NCBI RefSeq assembly: GCF_052161655.1
Contig: NZ_CP197418.1
Location: 1,860,001-1,924,000, forward strand
DNA: 64,000 nt
Source of the DNA: Novipirellula sp052161655
GTDB taxonomy: Bacteria > Planctomycetota > Planctomycetia > Pirellulales > Pirellulaceae
Direction: 5' to 3'
Positions 18,906 to 27,841 of this stretch are shown here, piece after piece; the stretch's first letter is position 1, and each line of letters starts with the position of its first letter. Below the pieces are notes generated by a model, which worked only from the letters and a program-made list of their open reading frames with translations, made no database searches and was not told the DNA's origin. The position numbers and the translations under genes were made by a program.

Positions 18906-19913
18906 ATGACCCTCCGCGTTGGAATCGTTGGTGCGACCGGCTACACCGCACTTGAAGTGGCTCGATTGCTGTTAGCTCATCCCAAAGCTGAGCTGGTGGC
19001 TGCAACAAGTCGCGCCGAAGATGGTAAATCGATCGCGGAAATTCATCCGGGCTTGGCGGGTCGTTGTGACGTGCCAATCGAGACATTGGATCCCGCTGCA
19101 CTGGCAAAAAAATGTGACGTCGTAATGTCATGTTTGCCGCACGGCGCTTCGGCCGAAACCTGCAAACAATTGATCGAACATGGCGTTCGTGTGGTCGATT
19201 TCAGTGCCGATTTCCGTCTGTCGTCCCAGGCGACGTACGAAAAATGGTACGGTGTCGAGCATCCTTGGCCCGAGCGGATCGGGAAAACCGTCTACGGATT
19301 GCCCGAGTTTTTTGCGGACAAGATTCGCGATGCCGACCTCGTGGCAAACCCAGGATGTTATCCCACCTCGGCGATCCTTCCGCTTTCGCCGTTGATTGCC
19401 AAGCAGATGATTGAACCCAATGACATCATTGTTGATAGCAAGAGCGGTGTTAGTGGTGCGGGGCGAAGTGCGAAAGTGGGAACGTTGTATTGTGAGGTGA
19501 ACGAGTCGATTGCGGCATACGGCGTCGGCAGCCATCGTCACCAACCCGAGATGGCGGACTTGGTGCATCGGATTGGCGGCCAAGAAATTTCGCTCGTGTT
19601 TACTCCTCATTTGACGCCGATGGATCGCGGGATCTTGTCAACGCTCTACGTGCGACCTCGCAACTCTAACGCAAAACAAGTGATGGAGTGTTGGAGAGAG
19701 CAATACGCGGATTGTCCGTTTGTCACTCCAGTGGATCATTTACCAGCGACCAAACACGTTGCAGGAACCAATCACGTTCAAATGACCGCTCGCGACGCTG
19801 GCGACCGTATTGTCCTGGTGTGTGCGATCGACAACTTGACCAAAGGGGCCAGCGGAGCGGCGATCCAGAACATGAACGTGATGTTTGGGCTATCGCAAAC
19901 CGCCGGTCTGTAA
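18906..19913 (+). CDS. argC: N-acetyl-gamma-glutamyl-phosphate reductase
   Basis: A 335-residue enzyme of arginine biosynthesis that reduces N-acetylglutamyl-5-phosphate to the semialdehyde with NADPH. The Rossmann motif MTLRVGIVGATGYTALEVAR opens the protein. The active-site Cys is residue 151 in LVANPGCYPTSAIL. The His of GVGSHRHQPEM and the block KSGVSGAGRSAK are present, and the C-terminal KGASGAAIQNMNVMFG is conserved. Length and start (ATG 18906) agree with type 1 ArgC. No other arg gene lies nearby, so the pathway is dispersed. Confidence 0.95.
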   Translation: MTLRVGIVGATGYTALEVARLLLAHPKAELVAATSRAEDGKSIAEIHPGLAGRCDVPIETLDPAALAKKCDVVMSCLPHGASAETCKQLIEHGVRVVDFSADFRLSSQATYEKWYGVEHPWPERIGKTVYGLPEFFADKIRDADLVANPGCYPTSAILPLSPLIAKQMIEPNDIIVDSKSGVSGAGRSAKVGTLYCEVNESIAAYGVGSHRHQPEMADLVHRIGGQEISLVFTPHLTPMDRGILSTLYVRPRNSNAKQVMECWREQYADCPFVTPVDHLPATKHVAGTNHVQMTARDAGDRIVLVCAIDNLTKGASGAAIQNMNVMFGLSQTAGL

Positions 19914-20014
19914 CGTGGCTGAATTGCGACCGTATTGGGTTCATCTTGCGGTGAACGGGGAGTTTACGTAGTTTCAGCCGCTTGAGGATTTCATTTCATT
20001 CAAGGATTCGAGCG

Positions 20015-20302
20015 ATGTCACGTTTTTTAGCCGGCATGGTATGCGGAGCGGTATTGTTATTTGCAGCGATGCACTACCACGTCGTGCGTGGCAAAGAGGG
20101 TGTGTTTTTGATCCCCAAGATCAGCAACAACCTATCGGGTGTGTACGTCGATATCCGTGATTTCCGGCTAAGCGATTGGCAGGAACACAAATCACTCGCT
20201 GCCGCGATGGTCAAACACAACCGTTCTGATCTACTCGAAGACGCCTCACTGACCGGCTTCCGCACTCAAGTTAGCAGCCTTGTCGACGGTTTGTTCCAGT
20301 AA
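20015..20302 (+). CDS. Small membrane-anchored hypothetical protein
   Basis: A 95-residue protein starting at ATG 20015 behind AAGGA. One N-terminal hydrophobic segment (FLAGMVCGAVLLFAAMHYHVV) is followed by a short soluble tail (VFLIPKISNNLSGVYVDIRDFRLSDW). It looks like a membrane-anchored periplasmic peptide. No family is recognised. It follows argC by about 100 bp on the same strand and could be cotranscribed. Confidence 0.6.
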   Translation: MSRFLAGMVCGAVLLFAAMHYHVVRGKEGVFLIPKISNNLSGVYVDIRDFRLSDWQEHKSLAAAMVKHNRSDLLEDASLTGFRTQVSSLVDGLFQ

Positions 20303-20309
20303 GTTGCTT

Positions 20310-20531
20310 CACCCTCTCAGCTTGCGAGGGGAGGGTCGGAAATCGAGCCTTCAGCGAGATTTTCGGGGAGGGCTAGGTGACCTGAAATTGTTCGTCGCTT
20401 TTCACTCCTGATCATGGCGGTGTTATTAGTCCTCTTCATTTCTTGCCGAAATGACTCTTCACGCCGAGGGCCTCGACTTCGTATATCTAGGCAAGTCATT
20501 CTTTGAGCCGCCGGCGCTAGCCGCGGGCCCG
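20310..20531. repeat. Dispersed elements: empty-site copy of a CACCCTC element and a GCGCTAGCC arm
   Basis: Positions 20310-20373 match the two halves of 34266-34454 (CACCCTC, GCTTGCG, GAGC-TTCAGCGAG, GGGAGGG in order) but lack the roughly 119-bp insert found there. Positions 20505-20531 are one arm of the GCGCTAGCCGCGGGC family. The spacer between the small membrane protein gene and the acyltransferase gene holds no other feature. Confidence 0.6.
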
Positions 20532-20601
20532 CCAATTTCGAATGACTCATTTTGTTTGCGTAACGAAAACAGTCCCGCATTTCTCGCTCTTGATGCTAGC
20601 A

Positions 20602-21288
20602 ATGAACAAACAAATCGCATGGTTGATCGGCAGCACAATCGGCTTGCTTATCACTATCACCCGATTCACGCTACGGTTTCATTTCCACAACGATCAACGT
20701 GATGAATTAACGTCACAAGGTGTGGGGCACGTCTACGCGTCACTTCATGCCCATCAAATTGCCGGTTCGATGGCGGCAGAACGTGGAACCGTGGCGATGG
20801 TCTCGCGATCCACCGATGGCGACATCGTGGTTCCTCTTCTTCGTTTTTGTAGTCATGAGCCGGTGCGTGGCAGCAGCGGTGGGGCTCGCAAAGGGGGCAC
20901 AACGGCGCTGAATCAAATGATTCGTCTTGTTGGCGAAGGTCGCGTCGCGACTTTGGCGATCGATGGACCCAATGGACCTCGCGGCCGCGTGCATGGTGGA
21001 GCTGCGATGATAGGGCTAAAAACCACAGCAGCGGTACTGCCCTCGATCGTGGTCCCCCGCTACCGATTTATTCTGAAGAGCACCTGGGACCGGATGCAAT
21101 TCCCGATGCCTTTCACTCGAGTGGATGCCTACTTTGGCGATCCAATGCGTCCTTTGGCGGGCGAAAGTGTCGAAGCGTTTACGCTACGAATCGAGCACGA
21201 ACTGCATCGCTTGGAACAACAACACGATCCTAGCGAAGCGAAATTCCTAGCGGTCCGAGAAGAACCCCCCCAACAACGTGCCGCCTAA
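20602..21288 (+). CDS. DUF374 lysophospholipid acyltransferase-like protein
   Basis: A 228-residue protein from the internal ATG at 20602. The frame is open from 20542 but the extra residues lack similarity. An N-terminal hydrophobic anchor (IAWLIGSTIGLLITITRF) precedes the DUF374 core: YASLHAHQIAGSM, AMVSRSTDGDI, RGSSGGARKGGTTALNQM and LAIDGPNGPRGRVHGGAAMIG. The family is related to LPLAT acyltransferases such as LpxL and probably acylates lipid A or another envelope lipid. The gene is convergent with the polyketide synthase gene; only repeats separate them. Confidence 0.82.
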   Translation: MNKQIAWLIGSTIGLLITITRFTLRFHFHNDQRDELTSQGVGHVYASLHAHQIAGSMAAERGTVAMVSRSTDGDIVVPLLRFCSHEPVRGSSGGARKGGTTALNQMIRLVGEGRVATLAIDGPNGPRGRVHGGAAMIGLKTTAAVLPSIVVPRYRFILKSTWDRMQFPMPFTRVDAYFGDPMRPLAGESVEAFTLRIEHELHRLEQQHDPSEAKFLAVREEPPQQRAA

Positions 21289-21309
21289 CACTCTGTGCCA
21301 TCTACATTC

Positions 21310-21386
21310 GTAGCTACCGTCGCCAGACGGTGGACAAGACAGGGAAACCGATCGAAACTCGTCCACGCTCTGGCGAGCGCAGCTAC
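21310..21386. repeat. GTAGCTACC / TCGCCAGA palindromic element, copy 1
   Basis: A 77-bp element with arms GTAGCTACC-TCGCCAGA and CTCTGGCGAGCG-AGCTAC. It is the same element as the innermost part of the nested repeat at 32823-32896. Here it stands alone between two convergent genes. Confidence 0.7.
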
Positions 21387-21403
21387 TAATTCGCAACAGT
21401 GAC

Positions 21404-24400
21404 TTATACCTGGTGCTGCCGCGTTTTGGATGACATTGGCAATGCTGCTGCCGCAACACGCTCATTCGCCTGGTCAAGACAGCGTTTGAATTTGGCAGCC
21501 AAATTGCGGACATGAGGTTCGAGCATCATCGAATCGTGATTGCCGGTCACTTCGTAAACTTCGATTGTGCCTTGAATATGCGGCCCCCAGTGGTTCAGCG
21601 GATCTCGGAATTGCCGATCATGGGTCAACAGTCGCCCTCCCCATAATCGATGGGCCACTTCCAATGGCGGTCGAAACAGACAGACGTCGCCGGCGTAAGG
21701 CCGCGTGGTGTATTGATCGTTCGCCTTCATAAACGCATCGCCGACGAGTGCAGATCGGAACTGGGCATCGTGCGGATTGTTTTGCAGTGCCACTCGCTCT
21801 TCTTCTTGCTGCAATAGACTCTCCTGCCACAGCGAGCGTTGCTGAGCGTGGTAGGAAAAGTAACGCAATTGATGTTGCCGGACCAAATCAAAATGGATTT
21901 TTAGTTTGTCGAGACGAGTCAAACTCGGACGCTCCACCGCGGGCGTGTCGAGTAAGCCGAGAAAGGCAACCTGTTCACCGGCAGCGACCAACTGCTGAGC
22001 CATCTCGTAGGCAGAGACACCTCCTCCGGAAAATCCACTCAAAAAGTAGGGCCCGGATGGTTGCACTTGGCGAACTTCGCTGAGGTAATCGCTCGCCATT
22101 GCTTCGAACGTTTCATGAGGCGTATCGTCACCGATCAGTCCTTTGGATTGAATCCCATAGACGCTCTGATCATCCCCCAGTCGATTCGCCAGATAGCGAA
22201 GATTCAGCACGTTGCCAAACATGCCGGCAACCACAAACAACGGCGGCTTGGCGGCGTTGTCCGGAAGGTGCAGCGGGACAAGAAAGCGAAACGAAGGCGA
22301 CGGGCACGTTTTCGCTTCGGACGCTTCCGAACTGCCGCCCGCTCGGTCGATCATCGCAGCGAGAGTTGCAATCGTCGGCGCCTCGAACAAACTGCTCAAT
22401 GGCAACTCGACACCGTGCGTTTTGCGGATTTTGCTGAACAGTCGCACGGCCAACAATGAGTGCCCGCCGAGATCAAAGAAGTTGTCATCACAACCAATTT
22501 GGTCAATGCCCAAAAGATCCGCCCACAGGTTTGCCAGCGATTTTTCAGTACGCGTCTGCGGCGGTGTGTAACCAGTATCAAGCGTGGGGCGAGAAAATTT
22601 GATTGCGGATACTGGCGAGGATTCGCCCAATTCGTTGATGCGATGCCTCAGTTCTTCCAGGTCGACGGGCGATACACATACTTGCGACACGTTGCCGTGG
22701 TTTAAAGGCCACTCGTTTAACAGCCACTGGAAAACTTGCTGGCCTTCGTCGGGACGAATCCCCAACTGGTACGACTCGTCAAAAATGGCTTCAGAATCAC
22801 TCAAAGTAGTTGGCCGTGATGGAGCGGCCTTGGTCGCCTCGGCGTTTCCAAACCGTAGTATATCGACCGGCTGCATTTGCAAACGATCGATTTGCACGAT
22901 CACGTTGTCGTCGTGATCGGTCACGCGAATGTCAAGTGAGATGACATCGGTGCCCGACGGACGCGAGTCCGATAGCGTAATGTAGCTGCGCACTTTTTCA
23001 GGAAGTGAGCCATACACATTTACCGCAGAGTAGCCGATTGGGACGTACAAACCTGAATCGTCGTGATAGTCATCCGAAAGCGGCAATCCAAATCCTGTGG
23101 CCATATCCAACAGCGCGGGATGCAGTGGATGAATTTTTAAATCGTCTCTAAATTCACTTGGGATCGACAGCGACGCATAGGCTTGTCCGTCAGCGTAATG
23201 AAGGCAGTCGTAACAATCCCATCTCGGACCAAAGCGGAGCAATTTGGCCTGCCGAGTGATCGGAGTCGATTGCGTATCTCGCCCGTTGGTTGCCGAGTCG
23301 GTTTTGTAGCATGGAGATGCGGACGTTTGCGGTTTATGTTTTGGCGGCGAGACGTCGCCCTCACTCCACTCGCCCACGGCGTTTAAATCCCATTCACCTT
23401 TTCCGAGCTTGCGACTTTCGATGGAAAACGAATGTTGCGAACGTGAAGTGGCGAGCCGAACTCGGATTTCCAGTTTCACATCGTCATCGACTACGCAGGG
23501 CTTCAGGAAACTCATGTTGCTGACGTTCACCGACGAGCCACTGGAAACCTCTCGCGCCGCCGCAACAATTAACTCGAGATAGGCGGTGCCAGGGAAAACG
23601 GCTTTCCGGTTAGCGGTACGGTGTTCGTCGAGTTCCCAGTGTTTCGCAGTGGTTCTTGTCGCGGTAAAAACGGTTTCGCCGGTGACATCATCAACTCGCT
23701 GTGTGTTAAACAACGGATGATTCGCGGGCGTCGCGGTTGCTTCGTTGTCGTGATCGCGAGTGCCATGCATGCGGTTGTATGCCGCTGCGCCCATTCCGAT
23801 ATCTCGCCACACGCCCCAGTTGATCGAGAAGACGCGGGTTGACGTCGATGTTGCCGATTTGGCTTCGGCGAACGCATTTAAGAATTCATTCGCGCCAACG
23901 TAAGCCGATTGTCCTGCAGGGCCGAGATACGTGCTGGTCGAGGAGCATAGCACCAGGAAGTCCAGTGATTCGTGACCCATCCATTGATCCAGAATCTGAG
24001 TGCCATGAACTTTCGTCGCCAATGCGTTTTGAATCGAATCGATGGTTGCCGTAGCAATCAAGTCGTCATCCAATTCGCCCGCAGTATGAAAGATGCCTGA
24101 GATTTTTGGGAACTGTTTTTTTACCTCGGCAAACACGGTTTGCATCTCAGCCGGATGGGCAACATCCGCAGTCGCCACCAATACTTTTGCACCGTAGGCT
24201 TCAAGTTGAGAAACAAATCGTTCCCGCTCTTGGGCCCGGGAATCTTGCGGGTTGGTGTTTTCGGAATTTGATGACGACGGGGGTGTCCGGGACAGCAGGA
24301 TCAAATTCGCTTGATGCTTCGAGGCGAGCAGCGTCGCAAGATTACGTCCCATCCCACCAAAACCGCCGGTGATCAAGTACGTGCCGCCCGTGCGAAGCAA

Positions 24401-27400
24401 AGGTTTCAGCGTGGGTTGATCCAAACAGACCGATTCGAGTGTCTTTTCAAATACTTTATTACCGCGAATCGCACGAACCTCGCCACACGATGGCATTGCG
24501 GCTTCGTGAATCAAAAGATCGGAGATCGTCGCTCGCTGCTGGTCCGATGTGGGCAACGAAATATCGACGGCCATCGTTTGCAGGTTGGGGTATTCGCGAG
24601 CCGCGACACGGATCGGACCGATCGCAGTCGCTTTCTCGGGATAACGAATCGGGCCACCCTCGACCGATTGCATGCCATTGGCGACCATCATGACCGAGCA
24701 CGGATTGTCCTCGACGATGCCCGCCATCGCTTGAATCGTCATCGTCAGCCCGATGATCCCTTCTTCTTGAATTCGCATCGCGAAAGTGGATCCTGGGCGA
24801 TAGCTGGAATCTTTGGTGATCGGCCACAAGTAGACGATCCGGTCCGGCACAAACTCGTTTAGCGAAAGCTGCTTGGCAAGTTTGACATATTGCTCGCGTC
24901 CAAGTTCAGGCACAAGCACAAATTCATGTGGCGATACCTGGTGAAAGATGTCTCCACGGCGAACGACGGCAACAGTGTTGTCACGTTCTCGAAGCTGGTT
25001 CACCATCGTCTGACCGATGCCAGCATCATCAAGGAAAATCAACCATGTCTTTACCGATGGATTGGACTGGCACGGGGGCGATCCGGTGCGTTCTCGCCAC
25101 TTCGATTGGTAGAACCACTCGCGAAAATCCTCCTTCTTCTGTAACGGTTTACGAACGCGTTTGGTTGTATTCGCAAACTCGTCTGTCGGATCGATCCAAT
25201 ATCGATCTTGTTGGAATGCATAGGTTGGCAGGGTGATTCGTTTACGAGTTTCGCCCGCCCATTGGCTTTTCAAATCGATCGGCAAACCCGCTGCCCACAA
25301 CCGGGCGTACGTCGAAAGAAAGAAGGTGGTATCTTCGATCACTTCATCGGCGTGTCTCAGCGACGACAGCACCGTCCGCTTTGGCGTGATCGACGGATGC
25401 TGTTTCGCCAACGCACTTAAGATTTTCCCGGGGCCGACCTCGATGAACGCACTCGACCTGTTGCCAGCGACCGTTTCCAGACATTTGGAAAACTGGACGG
25501 TCTGACGAAGTTGTTCGCACCAATAATCGGGCGAGGTAGCTTCGGCGTCGGTGATCCAGGTGCCGGTTCGATTCGAGACAAATGGAATTGTCGGGGGGCT
25601 GAGCCGCACCGTGTCTAGAAAAGCTCGAAATTCAGGCAACACAGGGTCAAGCAGTCGCGAATGCGCGGCGATGCGAATGGGAATTCGCTTGCTCTCGACC
25701 TCGCTGGTTTTGATCCGCTCGGCGAACTCGGCGATGGCACAATCGGTCCCCGACACGACGCACATCGACGGCCCATTGATGACGGCCAGATCCAGCTGCT
25801 CGCCCGCGATTGCCGCCACTTCCGACGCGGGCAAGGCAACCGTCATCATGCCGCCTGCGGGGACCCGCTGGAGCAGTTGGCCACGCAGCACGACTAGCCG
25901 CAGCGCGTCCTCGAAACCGAGCACTCCGGCGAGACAGGCTGCGGTGTTTTCCCCCATACTATGGCCGATCAACGCCGACGGTTTAATGCCATAAGACATC
26001 CACAACTCGGCGGTCGCGATTTCCCATAGAAAGATGGCAGGCAATTGGATGCCGGGACGCTCGAACTGCCGCTTTGCATCCGCGTCAGAGACCTCGCTAT
26101 TGAAAATTAGCTGCCTGAGGTCGACGTCAATCAACGGTTCGAGCGTTTCACATCCCCGGTCGATCCATTGCCGAAAAACAGGTTCATGTTCGTACAACCC
26201 GCGGCCCATTTGAGCGTACTGGGCCCCGCCACCGGGAAACATAAACGTAATCGAATCCTGCTTTGCTTCCGCGTGGTGAGTGAAGACACGCCGTGAATCG
26301 CGACTGCGCAGCGTGTCGATCACACTCTGACGATCGCTGCCCACCAAAATTCGTCGATGCTCAAACGCTTCGCGTCCCACTTGCAGTGTATAGGCGACAT
26401 CGGCAAGTTCGACATTGGGATTTTGCTCGAGATGATCGGCAAGTCGGTCGCATTGTTCATCGAGCGAACGAGGGTTGCGTGCCGATAGCGTAATGATTTG
26501 TTCGGGACGTGTTGGCGAGGTCGACTGGATCGGCGACGGAGCTTGCTCGAGGATCACGTTGGCATTGGTGCCGCCGACGCCCAGTGAATTAACCATCGCG
26601 CGACGCGGCGACTTGGTTGCTTTCCAGGAAGCTGGAGTTTGGGGGACGTGGAACGGGCTGTTGGCAAAATCGATGGACGTGTTGGCCGTTTCAAAATCGA
26701 CACTCGGAGGAATTTCGCCGTGATAGATCGCCATCGCTGCAGCAATAAAACTTGCCACCCCCGAAGCGGTATCGAGATGTCCGATATTGGGTTTAACCGA
26801 GCTGATCGCACAGAACTCGCGCCGCTCGGTCGTTTCGCGAAACGCAGCCGAGAGGGCGGCAATTTCAATCGGATCGCCAATCGGAGTGCCTGTGCCGTGG
26901 GCCGCGACGTAACCGATCGACTCTGCATCGACTTCGGCGATCGCCAGAGCTTCCGAAGCCGCGGCGGCTTGTTGATCCACACTCGGAGCGAGATAGCCTG
27001 CCTTGTTAGCGCCGTCGTTGTTGATCGCCGAGCCACGGATCACGGCATAGATGCGATCGCCATCTTCGAGCGCATCCTCAAGTCGCCGCAGCACCACCGC
27101 GGCTGCGCCGCTGCCAAACACCGTGCCCATCGCGTTTTGGTCGAACGCTCGGCAATGCCCGTCGGGTGACAACACTTCACCGCTGCGATAGTGATACCCC
27201 ACACGGTGCGGCAGTTCGATTGTCGAGCCGCCTGCGATCGCTAATTCGCATTCTCCCGCCAACAGACTTTGGGCAGCGGTATGGATGGCCACCAACGATG
27301 TCGAACATGCCGTTTGAATGTTGACGCTAGGCCCGGTCAAATTCAAACAGTAGGAAACTCGCGTAGTTAAAAAGTCTTTGTCGTTGCCGGTATGGCGAAG

Positions 27401-27841
27401 CAGAAACATGCCCACGGAATCTCGAATCGCCGAATTCCGCAGCAAGTTAAACATGAAGTAGCTGTTCATGCCGCAGCCGGCGAACACGCCGACCGAGCCA
27501 TCAAATTGGCTAGGCGGATGCGTACTGTCCTCAAGTGCCTCCCAACAACACTGTAAAAATTTGCGATGCTGCGGATCCATAATCGCCGCCTCTTTGGGCG
27601 AAAACCCAAAAAACTCGGCATCAAAAAGGTCCATGTCGTCCAGCGGCGCCCCCGAGCGAACATAGTGGGGATCGTCCAAGTCATTCTGCGTGATACCGGC
27701 TTGCAGCAACTCTTCGGCACTGTAGTCGCGAATCGAGCGAACTCCGTCTCGCAGATTTTTCCAAAAATCGGGAGCCGAATTTGCGTCGGGGAAACGCAGA
27801 CCGATTCCAACAACGGCGATCGCATTTTCGGGTAACGTCAT
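21404..27841 (-). CDS. Single-module type I polyketide synthase, KS-AT-KR-DH-T-TE
   Basis: A 2145-residue synthase. In order: ketosynthase (start IAVVGIGLRFPDANS; Cys179 in VNIQTACSTS; later His in AAHGTGTPIGDP and PNIGHLDTASG); acyltransferase (Ser628 in GHSMGE; the substrate motif equivalent to HAFH reads IAAH at 724-727, so extender choice is open); ketoreductase (ITGGFGGMGRN near 1152, a B-type-like LDD in AGELDDD, Tyr1314); dehydratase placed after the KR (His1407 in an off-consensus DEHRTANRKAVFPG, Asp1579 in HPALLDMA); a carrier with the NRPS-like GGHSLL (Ser1795); and a thioesterase (Ser1938 in GFSGGG). No ER or methyltransferase is seen. It overlaps the upstream NRPS gene by 4 bp (ATGA), so the two are translationally coupled. 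It should extend the NRPS-bound starter once, give a beta-hydroxy then enoyl chain, and release it. Confidence 0.93.
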   Translation of the reverse strand: MTLPENAIAVVGIGLRFPDANSAPDFWKNLRDGVRSIRDYSAEELLQAGITQNDLDDPHYVRSGAPLDDMDLFDAEFFGFSPKEAAIMDPQHRKFLQCCWEALEDSTHPPSQFDGSVGVFAGCGMNSYFMFNLLRNSAIRDSVGMFLLRHTGNDKDFLTTRVSYCLNLTGPSVNIQTACSTSLVAIHTAAQSLLAGECELAIAGGSTIELPHRVGYHYRSGEVLSPDGHCRAFDQNAMGTVFGSGAAAVVLRRLEDALEDGDRIYAVIRGSAINNDGANKAGYLAPSVDQQAAAASEALAIAEVDAESIGYVAAHGTGTPIGDPIEIAALSAAFRETTERREFCAISSVKPNIGHLDTASGVASFIAAAMAIYHGEIPPSVDFETANTSIDFANSPFHVPQTPASWKATKSPRRAMVNSLGVGGTNANVILEQAPSPIQSTSPTRPEQIITLSARNPRSLDEQCDRLADHLEQNPNVELADVAYTLQVGREAFEHRRILVGSDRQSVIDTLRSRDSRRVFTHHAEAKQDSITFMFPGGGAQYAQMGRGLYEHEPVFRQWIDRGCETLEPLIDVDLRQLIFNSEVSDADAKRQFERPGIQLPAIFLWEIATAELWMSYGIKPSALIGHSMGENTAACLAGVLGFEDALRLVVLRGQLLQRVPAGGMMTVALPASEVAAIAGEQLDLAVINGPSMCVVSGTDCAIAEFAERIKTSEVESKRIPIRIAAHSRLLDPVLPEFRAFLDTVRLSPPTIPFVSNRTGTWITDAEATSPDYWCEQLRQTVQFSKCLETVAGNRSSAFIEVGPGKILSALAKQHPSITPKRTVLSSLRHADEVIEDTTFFLSTYARLWAAGLPIDLKSQWAGETRKRITLPTYAFQQDRYWIDPTDEFANTTKRVRKPLQKKEDFREWFYQSKWRERTGSPPCQSNPSVKTWLIFLDDAGIGQTMVNQLRERDNTVAVVRRGDIFHQVSPHEFVLVPELGREQYVKLAKQLSLNEFVPDRIVYLWPITKDSSYRPGSTFAMRIQEEGIIGLTMTIQAMAGIVEDNPCSVMMVANGMQSVEGGPIRYPEKATAIGPIRVAAREYPNLQTMAVDISLPTSDQQRATISDLLIHEAAMPSCGEVRAIRGNKVFEKTLESVCLDQPTLKPLLRTGGTYLITGGFGGMGRNLATLLASKHQANLILLSRTPPSSSNSENTNPQDSRAQERERFVSQLEAYGAKVLVATADVAHPAEMQTVFAEVKKQFPKISGIFHTAGELDDDLIATATIDSIQNALATKVHGTQILDQWMGHESLDFLVLCSSTSTYLGPAGQSAYVGANEFLNAFAEAKSATSTSTRVFSINWGVWRDIGMGAAAYNRMHGTRDHDNEATATPANHPLFNTQRVDDVTGETVFTATRTTAKHWELDEHRTANRKAVFPGTAYLELIVAAAREVSSGSSVNVSNMSFLKPCVVDDDVKLEIRVRLATSRSQHSFSIESRKLGKGEWDLNAVGEWSEGDVSPPKHKPQTSASPCYKTDSATNGRDTQSTPITRQAKLLRFGPRWDCYDCLHYADGQAYASLSIPSEFRDDLKIHPLHPALLDMATGFGLPLSDDYHDDSGLYVPIGYSAVNVYGSLPEKVRSYITLSDSRPSGTDVISLDIRVTDHDDNVIVQIDRLQMQPVDILRFGNAEATKAAPSRPTTLSDSEAIFDESYQLGIRPDEGQQVFQWLLNEWPLNHGNVSQVCVSPVDLEELRHRINELGESSPVSAIKFSRPTLDTGYTPPQTRTEKSLANLWADLLGIDQIGCDDNFFDLGGHSLLAVRLFSKIRKTHGVELPLSSLFEAPTIATLAAMIDRAGGSSEASEAKTCPSPSFRFLVPLHLPDNAAKPPLFVVAGMFGNVLNLRYLANRLGDDQSVYGIQSKGLIGDDTPHETFEAMASDYLSEVRQVQPSGPYFLSGFSGGGVSAYEMAQQLVAAGEQVAFLGLLDTPAVERPSLTRLDKLKIHFDLVRQHQLRYFSYHAQQRSLWQESLLQQEEERVALQNNPHDAQFRSALVGDAFMKANDQYTTRPYAGDVCLFRPPLEVAHRLWGGRLLTHDRQFRDPLNHWGPHIQGTIEVYEVTGNHDSMMLEPHVRNLAAKFKRCLDQANERVAAAALPMSSKTRQHQV

